A stretch of 6,605 nucleotides of DNA from an uncultured Clostridia bacterium (GTDB lineage: Bacteria > Bacillota_A > Clostridia > Christensenellales > Aristaeellaceae), in the NCBI GenBank assembly GCA_945871545.1, contig CAMBWJ010000109.1:1-6605 (forward strand), in the 5' to 3' direction. Numbering within the stretch: position 1 is the stretch's first letter; every line of letters starts with the position of its first letter. The translations under genes and the position numbers were made by a program. This document shows, in pieces, positions 1 through 6,184 of this stretch. The notes under the pieces were generated by a model that worked only from the letters and a program-made list of their open reading frames with translations, did no database searches and was not told the origin of the DNA.

Positions 1-83
1 GGCGCAGACCGCGCAGGAGGCGCAAGCCCGCCGCGCCCCCAATTTCTGCGGAAAAAACCTCCTCCGGCCCGAAAACCTTCCGC

Positions 84-848
84 ATGGATCGGGACTGGCT
101 GCGGGAAACTGAGAAGGAGGACGTGTATCTCACATCCCGGGATGGACTGCGGTTGCACGCATACCTTTTGCCCCAGGGGGAATGCCGCCGCTTTGTGATC
201 GTCTGCCACGGCTACCGCGCCCACGCCGCCTCCACCGCTCACTACGCCCTCCACTTCTACGAGATGGGCTTCTCCCTGCTGCTGATCGACGCGCGCGCCC
301 ACGGCGGGAGCAAGGGGCGCAGCATCGGCATGGGCTGGCCGGAGCGCCTGGACGTGCTGGACTGGATCGGGGAGCTAAACCGGCGCTATGACGCGCCCCG
401 AATCGCCCTCTTCGGCGTGTCCATGGGCGGGGCCACGGTGCTCAACGCCGCCGGGGAACCTCTGCCGGAAAACGTGAAGTGCGTCGTATCCGACTGCGCA
501 TACGTCTCCCTGAAGGACGAATTTCTCCACCAGCTGCGCGCGTTTTACCGCCTGCCAAGCTGGTTTCTCTACCTCTCCGATCCCATCTGCCGCCTCTTGG
601 CAGGCTATTCCCCGCTGCGCGACGGCGACGGCTGCGCCCAGCTCGAGCGCTGCAAGCGCCCCGCGCTGCTGATCCACGGCGGCGCGGACGACTTCGTGCC
701 GCCGGAGATGCTGGATCGCGCCTGGAATTCCATCCCGGGGCCGAAGGAGAAGCTCATCGTCCCGGGCGCAGGACATGCGGAGAGCGTCCTCGTCGATCCC
801 GTGGGCTACTGGGAAGCGGTGGACGGCTTCCTGAAAAAGTACGCTTGA
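84..848 (+). CDS. Alpha/beta hydrolase, YqkD-like (start uncertain, possibly 5'-partial)
   Basis: Serine hydrolase of the alpha/beta fold, probably a cytoplasmic or membrane-facing esterase or peptidase of unknown substrate. Numbered from the ATG at 84 (254 residues), it shows an oxyanion-type HGY at 42-44, the nucleophile elbow GVSMG at 111-115 (Ser113), an acid in HGGADDFVP at 198-206 (likely Asp202) and a C-terminal His231 in GAGHAE. The RLPSW segment near 156-160 and the overall order recall B. subtilis YqkD. Many family members carry an N-terminal membrane segment that is missing here. The ATG at 84 has no Shine-Dalgarno sequence, and its frame stays open to the left edge (codons 3-83). 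That upstream stretch encodes an implausible Arg/Pro/Lys-rich segment with AGA/AGG codons, so either the gene begins outside the window or the extension is not translated. The next gene's promoter overlaps its stop codon. The fold is secure; substrate and start are not. Confidence 0.85.
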   Translation: MDRDWLRETEKEDVYLTSRDGLRLHAYLLPQGECRRFVIVCHGYRAHAASTAHYALHFYEMGFSLLLIDARAHGGSKGRSIGMGWPERLDVLDWIGELNRRYDAPRIALFGVSMGGATVLNAAGEPLPENVKCVVSDCAYVSLKDEFLHQLRAFYRLPSWFLYLSDPICRLLAGYSPLRDGDGCAQLERCKRPALLIHGGADDFVPPEMLDRAWNSIPGPKEKLIVPGAGHAESVLVDPVGYWEAVDGFLKKYA

Positions 849-874
849 CGCGGACAGCGTTCCGGAGATATAAT
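845..874 (+). promoter_or_regulatory. Sigma-A promoter for the ACT-protein/degV unit
   Basis: TTGACG at 845-850 (-35) and a perfect TATAAT at 869-874 (-10), separated by 18 bp. The -35 box overlaps the TGA stop codon of the upstream hydrolase (846-848). Transcription is predicted to begin near 881, about 37 nt before the GTG start at 918. This separates the downstream pair from the hydrolase, although read-through is possible because no terminator lies between them. Confidence 0.72.
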
Positions 875-905
875 AAATGTGGCAATATTGATAAAATCGC
901 ATTTC

Positions 906-911
906 AGGAGG
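906..911 (+). promoter_or_regulatory. Shine-Dalgarno that fixes the GTG start at 918
   Basis: A perfect AGGAGG lies 6 nt before the GTG at 918. The in-frame ATG at 879 has no ribosome binding site and falls at or before the predicted transcription start, so the longer reading is unlikely. Confidence 0.85.
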
Positions 912-917
912 CCGAGC

Positions 918-1355
918 GTGCTGAACCACTACCTGATCGTCGATCAATCCGTGCTGCCCGATTACTTTCTCAAGGTGATCGAGGCCCGCAAGCTGCTGGA
1001 GAACGGAACCTACACCCAAGTGAGCGACGCCGCCCGGGCCGCAGGCATCTCCCGGAGCACCTACTACAAGTACAAGGACAAGGTGATGGAGCCCTCGCAG
1101 GTGGCGGTGGGCCGCACCGCCACGCTGATGCTGACCCTCTCCCACGAGGCCGGCGTGCTCTCCAGGGTGCTCAACGCCGTGTCCGGCTGCGGCGCAAACA
1201 TCCTCACCCTGACCCAGAGCCTGCCCGTGCACGATCAGGCCAGCCTGATGCTCTCGGTGGACGTCTCCGGCATGCGCGCGTCCCTGGAGGAATTGACCCA
1301 AACCCTGGAGCAGACCGGCGGCGTGGAGAAGCTGCGCCTGGCTGCCCTCGAATAG
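918..1355 (+). CDS. pheB: HTH + ACT domain protein, PheB family (UPF0735)
   Basis: A 145-residue protein matching the B. subtilis PheB/UPF0735 architecture and size. Near the N-terminus is VLPDYF followed by EARKLL; a helix-turn-helix-like segment covers roughly residues 34-54 (DAARAAGISRSTYYKYKD); the ACT domain runs from about 69 to 143, with the typical HEAGVLSRVLNAV turn at 76-88 and a later VDVSGM strand. ACT domains usually bind amino acids. The HTH-like part suggests an amino-acid-sensing regulator, but the biochemical role of the family is not settled. In Bacillus pheB sits beside pheA; here the partner is a DegV gene instead. Translation starts at GTG 918, chosen because of the AGGAGG at 906-911 and because the protein then has the family's usual N-terminus. 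It is driven by the promoter at 845-874 and is separated from degV by 16 bp, so the two are probably co-transcribed. Confidence 0.87.
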   Translation: MLNHYLIVDQSVLPDYFLKVIEARKLLENGTYTQVSDAARAAGISRSTYYKYKDKVMEPSQVAVGRTATLMLTLSHEAGVLSRVLNAVSGCGANILTLTQSLPVHDQASLMLSVDVSGMRASLEELTQTLEQTGGVEKLRLAALE

Positions 1356-1371
1356 ACGCAAGGAGGATCCT

Positions 1372-2211
1372 ATGAAGATTCATTTTTCTGCCGACAGCAC
1401 CTGCGACGTCAGCCCCGAATTCCTCGCGCGCTACCCGGTGGAGATCCTTCCGCTGAGCGTGGAGCTGGAGGGCAAATTCTACCGCGACGGCGTGGATCTG
1501 ACCCCCGACGAGATCATCAGCCGCGTGAATGCGGGCGCGGCCCTGCCCAAGACCTCCGCGATCAACGTGGAGGAGTACCGTGAGGCCTTCACCCGGGCGC
1601 TGGAGACCAGCGACGCGGTGATCCACTTCAACATCAGCTCGGACTTCTCCTCCTGCCATCAGAACGCCTGCATCGCGGCGGAGGGGCTGAACGTGTGGTG
1701 CATCGATTCCCGCAACCTCTCCACCGGAATCACCATGCTGCTGGCCGAGGGCTTTGACCGCGCCGAGGCCGGCATGGAGCCCGAGCAGATCGCCAGTGAG
1801 CTGCGCGCGCGCGTGGACAAGGTGGATGTTTCCTTCATCGTGGACCGGCTGGACTACCTGTACAAGGGCGGCCGCTGCTCCGCGCTGGCCATGCTGGGCG
1901 CGAACATGCTGCACATCCGCCCCTGCATCGAGGTCAGGGACGGCAAGATGGGCGTGTGCAGGAAGTACCGCGGCACCTACGAGCGTTGCCTCAGGCAGTA
2001 CATCGCCGACCGCATGCGCACGAAGGACGACGTGAAGCCCCGGCGCATCTTCCTCACCCACACCGGCGTGGCCGCGCAGGCGGTGGAGGCCGTGCGGGAG
2101 ATGGTGCTTCAGGAGGTTCCCTTCGCCGAGGTCTACGAGGTGCGCGCAGGCTGCTCCATCACCAGCCACTGCGGCGAAAACACCTTCGGCATCATCATGT
2201 ATCACGAATAG
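1372..2211 (+). CDS. DegV family protein (fatty-acid-binding, FakB-like)
   Basis: A 279-residue protein, full length for the DegV family, whose characterised members (FakB) hold a fatty acid for phosphorylation by the FakA kinase. Diagnostic features in order: the N-terminal SADSTCDV (6-13); PLSVEL with the following YRDGVDLT; KTSAIN at 60-65, where many homologues read TSQP; the ISSDFSS lipid-head region at 88-94; IDSRNLSTG at 111-119; LDYLYKGGRCS at 160-170, the family's KGGR signature; IRPCIEVRDGK at 182-192; and the C-terminal SITSHCGENTFG at 262-273, where the family usually has HxGPG. AAGGAGG at 1360-1366 lies 5 nt before the ATG. It follows the PheB-like gene by 16 bp in an apparent operon. 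No fakA kinase gene is in the window, so the fatty acid role is family inference. It is the last gene before a hairpin at 2293-2319. Confidence 0.93.
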   Translation: MKIHFSADSTCDVSPEFLARYPVEILPLSVELEGKFYRDGVDLTPDEIISRVNAGAALPKTSAINVEEYREAFTRALETSDAVIHFNISSDFSSCHQNACIAAEGLNVWCIDSRNLSTGITMLLAEGFDRAEAGMEPEQIASELRARVDKVDVSFIVDRLDYLYKGGRCSALAMLGANMLHIRPCIEVRDGKMGVCRKYRGTYERCLRQYIADRMRTKDDVKPRRIFLTHTGVAAQAVEAVREMVLQEVPFAEVYEVRAGCSITSHCGENTFGIIMYHE

Positions 2212-2292
2212 GCAAAACTGCCAATTTCCCTCCAGCGACGCGCAGGCTGGATCGATGATTTCCAACAGCATTACAATCGACGTTTTCCATTC

Positions 2293-2319
2293 AGGTTCCT
2301 GATTTTTTCAGGAACCTTT
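2293..2319 (+). terminator. Probable intrinsic terminator after degV
   Basis: A perfect 10-bp inverted repeat, AGGTTCCTGA (2293-2302) and TCAGGAACCT (2308-2317), encloses a loop of five T. Only two more T follow before C, so the U-tract is short and efficiency may be modest. It is placed 81 bp after the degV stop. The stem is certain; its function as a terminator is inferred. Confidence 0.55.
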
Positions 2320-2449
2320 CATAATTGCAAGAGCCCAAATTTATCCGATTTGCCGTCCCGCTTTGCTTTACCTCCTCTGCCCCTCATGTGCACATTTGCT
2401 CATTATTATTGACCATTTGTACAAAAAACGAAATCCACATAAATAATTA

Positions 2450-2478
2450 TTGACTGTTGTGTTTCGCAGTGTTATAAT
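2450..2478 (+). promoter_or_regulatory. Consensus sigma-A promoter of the tandem esterase
   Basis: TTGACT at 2450-2455 and a perfect TATAAT at 2473-2478 with an optimal 17-bp spacer, inside an A+T-rich stretch. The predicted start is near 2485, leaving a leader of about 150 nt before the ATG at 2638. A promoter this close to consensus would be strong if not repressed, which fits the palindrome lying directly at its start site. Confidence 0.82.
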
Positions 2479-2486
2479 AATCCCAC

Positions 2487-2504
2487 ATTCCGGTATACCG
2501 GAAT
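2487..2504. promoter_or_regulatory. Perfect 18-bp palindrome, candidate operator
   Basis: ATTCCGGTATACCGGAAT is its own reverse complement without a mismatch. It begins 8 bp after the -10 box, so it covers the predicted +1 to +20 region, a classic place for a dimeric repressor to block initiation. No copy was noticed elsewhere in the window. The repressor family cannot be told from the site, and no regulator gene adjoins it. A short RNA hairpin at the 5' end of the transcript is the alternative, though a palindrome without a loop folds poorly. Confidence 0.6.
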
Positions 2505-2637
2505 ATCGCATGCGTTGTCGGATATTTCACTTGCAGGCTTTGCGTGATAGGAGGCGCGCGATTCGGGGTACTCGCGGAAAACCAAGTAACAACGAGAACG
2601 GAAGTTTCATCAACAATGATACGGAGGAGAAAGAATT

Positions 2638-4434
2638 ATGAAGTATATTTGCAGCATTCTGTTGATACTCGCGCTGGCTCTTTCCGGAAGCGTATTTGCT
2701 GAAATGGAAATCCAGGAATTCCCGGCATCCGCCGATATGTATGCCATGCTCGATCTGAGCAAGCCGTACCAGACGGTAATCAGCGGGCTGTTCCATCAGG
2801 ACATCATCAATCAGGATGCAGGCATTGAGCGCGAATGCTATGTTTACATCGGCGCATCGAACCATCAGCAGGAAGCAAACGTCACCCTGATCCCCGATTC
2901 CAGCGTAGATGCCGTTACCTTCCTGGAGACCTCCGGATGGAAGGACATCGCTGACGAGCAGGGTCTGATCCTGATCATCGCACAGAGCGAAGCGGGCGGT
3001 TGGGATATTGAAAAGGATCTCGCATACATCAACCAGCTGTGGACAACCACCCATGTCCGCTATTACTACAACGCCCAGAAGCATAACAGCTATGCACTTG
3101 CCTATGGCGATGCGGCAACGCTGGGACAGATGTGGGCGATGCAGGCCGTCGCGCCGCAGAAGCTGGTTTCCGTGGCAACCTTCGGCAATTTCGAAGTAGA
3201 TCCCGCATTCATTGCAGAAACCTCCGCAGGTACGACCCGCGTAGAGGGCGTATCCGTTGGCGATATTGAGATGCCCATGTGGTGCTTCGTCAGCGAAGTA
3301 ACCGAAAACACCCAGGCCGTCATCGATCATTGGAACGCTGCCAACAACGTCAAGGACGAGGTTCTGTATCTGGCAGATGGCACGGCGGTTTACAGCGCCA
3401 GAACCGAGACGCTGGAGAACACCGTCAATGATGAAAAGCACCTTGCGCAGACCCGCGTAAGCGTGACCGAGGATGCCGGAGACTATGCAAACGTGGAGCG
3501 CAACCGTCAGGTATGGGACTTCCTCTCCTCCGTAATCCGCCCGGTCGGATTCGCCAACAACCAGCTGCATCCCGCACGCACGGTTGAGGAATGGGGCGCG
3601 GAGATCCGCGAGCTTGAGGTTGCCGGCGTAAACCGCTACTGGGTTGAATACGTTCCCACGAAGCTGTACGAGACCGAGGACGGCAAGGTTCCGATGGTGG
3701 TCATGTTCCATGGCAACAATCAGGGCGCCGAGACCTATCTGGCAAACAGCCAGGCAATCCGCATGGCGGAGGACAGGGGCATCATCATGCTCATTATGAC
3801 CGGCGCACTCTATCACGACGAGAAGCAGATGCCCAATCCCATGTGGAACCTGCTCGGCGCCGAGGACAAGTTTGATGACTACGCCTACGTGCGCGCGGCA
3901 ATCGAAGATGCGGAAAGCCGCCTCCCGGTGGATACCTCCCGCGTGTACGCAATGGGTCTGAGCTATGGCAGCGTTGCGGCGCAGTCCTTCAGCGTTGAGA
4001 TGAGCGATCTGTTCGCAGCCTGCGCACCCACCAGCCGCAACTACACGCAGGATCGCACCCGCGTGGAGATCGCCTCCCTCGCCGAAACCGACACGCTGAT
4101 GCCGCTCTTCCTGATCAACGGCGATTCCGAATCCTACGAAACTGCCTACGATGCGGAAGAGACCATCGCCACCGTCAGCTCCTGGCTGAAGGCCAACGGT
4201 CTGTCCGAAACGATGGCCGATGCGGAAACCGGCTATTATCAGGCGGGCGGCTGGCGCGTCTGGACCTTCGCAAATGCGGCAGGCATTCCGCTTGTCCAGT
4301 ATGGCCTGAGCGAGGGTCGCATCCACACCACTGTATTGGACGAACTCTACTATCAGTATGATTCCTTCCTCTCCAAGTGGTCCCGCGGCGAAGATGGCAC
4401 AACCTACTATATGGGCACTGCCGTCTCCAAGTAA
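2638..4434 (+). CDS. Secreted tandem alpha/beta-hydrolase (PHB-depolymerase/feruloyl-esterase-like)
   Basis: A 598-residue exported protein. A Sec signal peptide covers residues 1-21 (hydrophobic ILLILALALSG, likely cut after VFA); there is no lipobox, so it is probably released or wall-associated. The C-terminal half (about 330-585) reads as an esterase: HGN at 358-360 (oxyanion), nucleophile elbow GLSYG at 440-444 (Ser442), acid candidates Asp496/Glu498 in INGDSES, and His563 in RIHTT. The N-terminal half (about 65-300) resembles the same fold by matching landmarks: FLETSGWKDIADEQGLILII aligns with YLANSQAIRMAEDRGIIMLI, and YALAYGDAA (152-160) with VYAMGLSYGS. There Gly157 replaces the serine, so the first domain should be inactive. 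GGAGGA at 2623-2628 lies 9 nt before ATG. Codon choice and composition appear more A+T-rich than in neighbours. Substrate is unknown; carbohydrate-ester or polyester hydrolysis is only a family-level guess. Monocistronic between its own promoter and terminator. Confidence 0.8.
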   Translation: MKYICSILLILALALSGSVFAEMEIQEFPASADMYAMLDLSKPYQTVISGLFHQDIINQDAGIERECYVYIGASNHQQEANVTLIPDSSVDAVTFLETSGWKDIADEQGLILIIAQSEAGGWDIEKDLAYINQLWTTTHVRYYYNAQKHNSYALAYGDAATLGQMWAMQAVAPQKLVSVATFGNFEVDPAFIAETSAGTTRVEGVSVGDIEMPMWCFVSEVTENTQAVIDHWNAANNVKDEVLYLADGTAVYSARTETLENTVNDEKHLAQTRVSVTEDAGDYANVERNRQVWDFLSSVIRPVGFANNQLHPARTVEEWGAEIRELEVAGVNRYWVEYVPTKLYETEDGKVPMVVMFHGNNQGAETYLANSQAIRMAEDRGIIMLIMTGALYHDEKQMPNPMWNLLGAEDKFDDYAYVRAAIEDAESRLPVDTSRVYAMGLSYGSVAAQSFSVEMSDLFAACAPTSRNYTQDRTRVEIASLAETDTLMPLFLINGDSESYETAYDAEETIATVSSWLKANGLSETMADAETGYYQAGGWRVWTFANAAGIPLVQYGLSEGRIHTTVLDELYYQYDSFLSKWSRGEDGTTYYMGTAVSK

Positions 4435-4442
4435 AGCCAATC

Positions 4443-4487
4443 AACAAATGGAGGATGTCTCAAAACGTGACACCCTCCATTTGTTTT
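4443..4487 (+). terminator. Strong intrinsic terminator after the tandem esterase
   Basis: Arms 4443-4454 and 4474-4485 pair over 12 bp (AACAAATGGAGG with CCTCCATTTGTT). One A/C mismatch is followed by four more pairs (TGTC/GACA) around a 9-nt loop at 4460-4468, and the transcript continues TTTTCT from 4484. It begins 9 bp after the esterase stop. The convergent MATE gene ends at 4528, so the hairpin could also stop that transcript, but the minus-strand side has only a poor U-tract. Confidence 0.88.
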
Positions 4488-4527
4488 CTATTGCTTCTGT
4501 TTTCCGGAGCACCTCATGGCGCACAGA

Positions 4528-5895
4528 TCATATTCCCTTCGTTCCATCATCGCGGGTGAGCTTGTGCACCCAGCCGTAGCCGTTGACGCGGATGGCAGCG
4601 GGAATGCACTTGAGGAACTGATCGAGGTTCACGCAGACGATCACCGCGATGGCCGGCCAGTGCCACACCAGTCCGCCCAGCCATGCCAGCGGGATGAAGG
4701 TGCAAATCGCCACCGTGTCCAGAATCAGCACGAAGCGCGTATCTCCACCGCCGCGGATGATGCCCGTGTTCACTGGCATCTGGTAGGACATGCCCACCAG
4801 CACCGCCGCCTGAATCAGCATATAGGCATTGGCCAGCGCGCAGGTCTCCCGGGAGATCGTACCCGCATACACGCCCAGCAGCGGAATGCGGATGAGCAGC
4901 ATGAGCGCGCCCAGCGCGATACCGACGCCGATGAAGATCAGCTGCAGGGTGCGCGTGTACTCCTTCAGGCGAGGCATGTCGCCCTCACCCACGGTCTTGC
5001 CGATGAGCACCGACGCCGCCGAGGATGCGCCCACCGCCGTGACCTTCAACAGCAGAAACACCGTGTTGGAGATCGACTGCGCGGCGATGGCGTATTCGTC
5101 CATGTGCCCCAGGATCACCGTCTGCATGGCGTTGGCGATGCCCCACAAAAAGGCCGCGCCCAGCGTGGGCAGCGACACCAGGATGAAGTCGCGCGCCAGG
5201 CCGGCATTCTTATTCAGCAGGTTCCGCAGCCGCAGGCCCAGCTTTTTGTCCCGCAGCACGTAGATTCCCACTACAAGAAATTCCACCACGCGGGCGGTCA
5301 GCGTGCCGATGGCCGCGCCCCGCGCACCCATTTCCGGCGCGCCCAGATGGCCGCCGATGAGCAGGTAGTTGATGCCCACGTTGATGATCAGCGACAGCAC
5401 CGACACCCGCAGCGCAATCTTGACCGACTCCACCACGCGCATCGTGCTCAGCAGCACCGCTGTCAGGGCAAAGAACAGGTAGCTGAAGCGGATGATCTTC
5501 AGATAGGCCACGCCCTCGGCCACATATTCAGCCTGATCCGTGAAGATGCGCAGCGCACCCTCGGGGAAGATGCTCACCAGCGCAAACAGGATCAGCGCCA
5601 GCGCGATCTCCAGCCGCACGCCGATGGCCGCAATGGAGCGGATCTCCCCCAGCCTGCGCTGACCCCAGTACTGGCTGCCCAGCACGATCAGTGCGTTGCC
5701 GATGGCGTACACCAGCTGCTGATACACGAACTGAATCTGGTTCACCGCCGCCACGCCGGACAGCGCCGCCTGGGAATAGGTGCCAAGCATCAGGTTGTCC
5801 GCCAGGTTCACGCTCAGAATCACGGCCTGCTCCAGCATCAGCGCCACGCACAGCCGCAGAAAGGTCTTGTAAAACGCACGGTCCTTGGTAAACAT
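4528..5895 (-). CDS. MATE family multidrug/Na+ (or H+) antiporter
   Basis: A 455-residue polytopic inner-membrane protein, the usual length for a 12-helix MATE exporter, which expels cationic drugs or metabolites using a Na+ or H+ gradient. Both pseudo-symmetric halves show the family pattern: NLADNLMLG at 30-38 with GSQYWGQRR at 73-81 in the first half, and NAMQTVILG at 255-263 with SVLIGKTVGEGD at 295-306 in the second. The motif INVGINYLLIGGHLG (171-185) followed by GARGAAIGT is typical of clostridial members, and RGGGDTRF occurs in the C-terminal third. The start is ATG 5895-5893, preceded on the minus strand by GGGAGGA (5912-5906) at 10 nt. The gene is convergent with the esterase and divergent from miaA. 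I found no convincing minus-strand promoter; a TTGCAG-17-TAAGCT pair upstream is weak. The transported substrate cannot be predicted. Confidence 0.93.
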   Translation of the reverse strand: MFTKDRAFYKTFLRLCVALMLEQAVILSVNLADNLMLGTYSQAALSGVAAVNQIQFVYQQLVYAIGNALIVLGSQYWGQRRLGEIRSIAAIGVRLEIALALILFALVSIFPEGALRIFTDQAEYVAEGVAYLKIIRFSYLFFALTAVLLSTMRVVESVKIALRVSVLSLIINVGINYLLIGGHLGAPEMGARGAAIGTLTARVVEFLVVGIYVLRDKKLGLRLRNLLNKNAGLARDFILVSLPTLGAAFLWGIANAMQTVILGHMDEYAIAAQSISNTVFLLLKVTAVGASSAASVLIGKTVGEGDMPRLKEYTRTLQLIFIGVGIALGALMLLIRIPLLGVYAGTISRETCALANAYMLIQAAVLVGMSYQMPVNTGIIRGGGDTRFVLILDTVAICTFIPLAWLGGLVWHWPAIAVIVCVNLDQFLKCIPAAIRVNGYGWVHKLTRDDGTKGI

Positions 5896-5983
5896 TGCTC
5901 TTTCTTCCTCCCGTTTCCAGGGGAGAGCTTACCACAGGAATATGAAATCTGCAAGCGGGATGGAGAAATGTTGAACCCGGAAG

Positions 5984-6013
5984 TTGACAGTCGATCGTGG
6001 ATCATGATATAAT
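5984..6013 (+). promoter_or_regulatory. Consensus promoter upstream of the putative small RNA
   Basis: TTGACA at 5984-5989 and TATAAT at 6008-6013, both perfect, with an 18-bp spacer. The predicted start is near 6020. It is over 210 bp from the miaA start codon and points at a stretch ending in a hairpin with a T-run, so it may serve an RNA gene or a long miaA leader. Confidence 0.75.
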
Positions 6014-6019
6014 AACGGC

Positions 6020-6109
6020 AGGAAGGGATGACGCTTGTGGTAGAGCTTCTCCCCTCTCGTTGAGATGAGCCGCCTACCAGTTGTCGCTGGATGGCGGCAT
6101 TGCTTTTTT
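6020..6109 (+). ncRNA. Putative small RNA (about 90 nt), family not recognised
   Basis: Bounded by a perfect-consensus promoter at its 5' side and a G+C-rich hairpin plus T-run at its 3' side, with no open frame that has a ribosome binding site. Visible structure: a purine-rich 5' end (6020-6028) whose GGGA at 6025-6028 can pair with TCCC at 6050-6053; a small TCTC-GTT-GAGA hairpin at 6055-6065; and the terminator-like stem. A C/U-rich run at 6047-6058 is complementary in style to Shine-Dalgarno sequences, a feature of some Firmicute trans-acting RNAs, though it may be paired. It does not match 6S, SRP RNA, tmRNA, T-box or riboswitch patterns I know. The alternative is a miaA leader attenuator. 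Confidence 0.4.
6069..6109 (+). terminator. Terminator-like hairpin between the two promoters
   Basis: GCCGCC (6069-6074) pairs with GGCGGC (6093-6098) and CCAG (6077-6080) with CTGG (6087-6090); a 2x2 mismatch separates the two helices and the loop is TTGTCG. Six T follow at 6104-6109, but 5 nt after the stem, which is farther than in a typical intrinsic terminator. Termination is therefore plausible but possibly partial. Confidence 0.55.
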
Positions 6110-6155
6110 ACTTATGGGTTCCGTTGTGAACGGAGTTCTCCAGCCCCAATCCTTC

Positions 6156-6184
6156 TTGATGTTTCCCTCCGGCTCTGTTATAAT
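6156..6184 (+). promoter_or_regulatory. Promoter of miaA with extended -10
   Basis: TTGATG at 6156-6161, a 17-bp spacer and a perfect TATAAT at 6179-6184 preceded by TGT, giving the extended form TGnTATAAT. Transcription should start near 6191, about 42 nt before the miaA ATG. This makes miaA independent of the promoter at 5984. Confidence 0.78.

Larger units (their letters stand above)
2212..2637. other. Intergenic region between degV and the tandem esterase
   Basis: 426 bp without a supported gene, visibly richer in A+T than the flanking genes from about 2320 to 2480. It contains a weak 6-bp hairpin with no T-tract (TCCAGC 2231-2236 / GCTGGA 2246-2251), the degV terminator, a 10-bp palindrome ATGTGCACAT (2386-2395), a repeated ATTATTGAC (2405-2413 and 2446-2454, the second containing the -35 box), the promoter and 18-bp palindrome described separately, and an untranslated leader of about 150 nt. 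Nothing recognisable as a known riboswitch was seen. Confidence 0.8.

Noticed and set aside
879..917. ATG at 879 as the start of the ACT-domain protein
   Set aside because: It lies 5 bp after the -10 box with no ribosome binding site, whereas GTG 918 has AGGAGG at ideal spacing and gives the family's usual N-terminus.
375..1361. Long minus-strand frame spanning the hydrolase and ACT-protein genes
   Set aside because: It crosses two well-supported genes and a promoter on the other strand and shows no family motif.
2231..2251. Hairpin TCCAGC/GCTGGA just after degV as a terminator
   Set aside because: Only 6 bp, 9-nt loop and no T-run; the hairpin at 2293 is the better candidate.
1204..2271. 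Long minus-strand frame opposite degV
   Set aside because: Antisense shadow of a clear DegV gene; low-complexity Ala/Gly/His composition.
2386..2395. 10-bp palindrome ATGTGCACAT as a second operator
   Set aside because: It is short, lies about 55 bp before the -35 box, and is unrelated in sequence to the 18-bp palindrome; chance is a sufficient explanation.
2450..2641. 63-codon short frame before the esterase
   Set aside because: Its annotated start falls inside the -35 box, so that part cannot be transcribed from this promoter; no domain is visible. Only the overlap with the ATG was kept, as a low-interest note.
2527..4440. 637-codon open frame on the minus strand across the tandem esterase
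   Set aside because: It is antisense to a gene with a signal peptide, ribosome binding site, promoter, terminator and catalytic motifs; its own translation has no recognisable domain and no plausible initiation site.
4516..6012. 498-codon open frame on the plus strand opposite the MATE gene
   Set aside because: Its product is rich in His, Gln and Arg with no domain, as expected from the complement of a G+C-rich membrane protein gene.
6020..6109. Known RNA classes (6S, SRP RNA, T-box, guanidine or preQ1 riboswitch) for the segment before miaA
   Set aside because: None of the diagnostic conserved sequences or pairing patterns of these classes could be found by eye.
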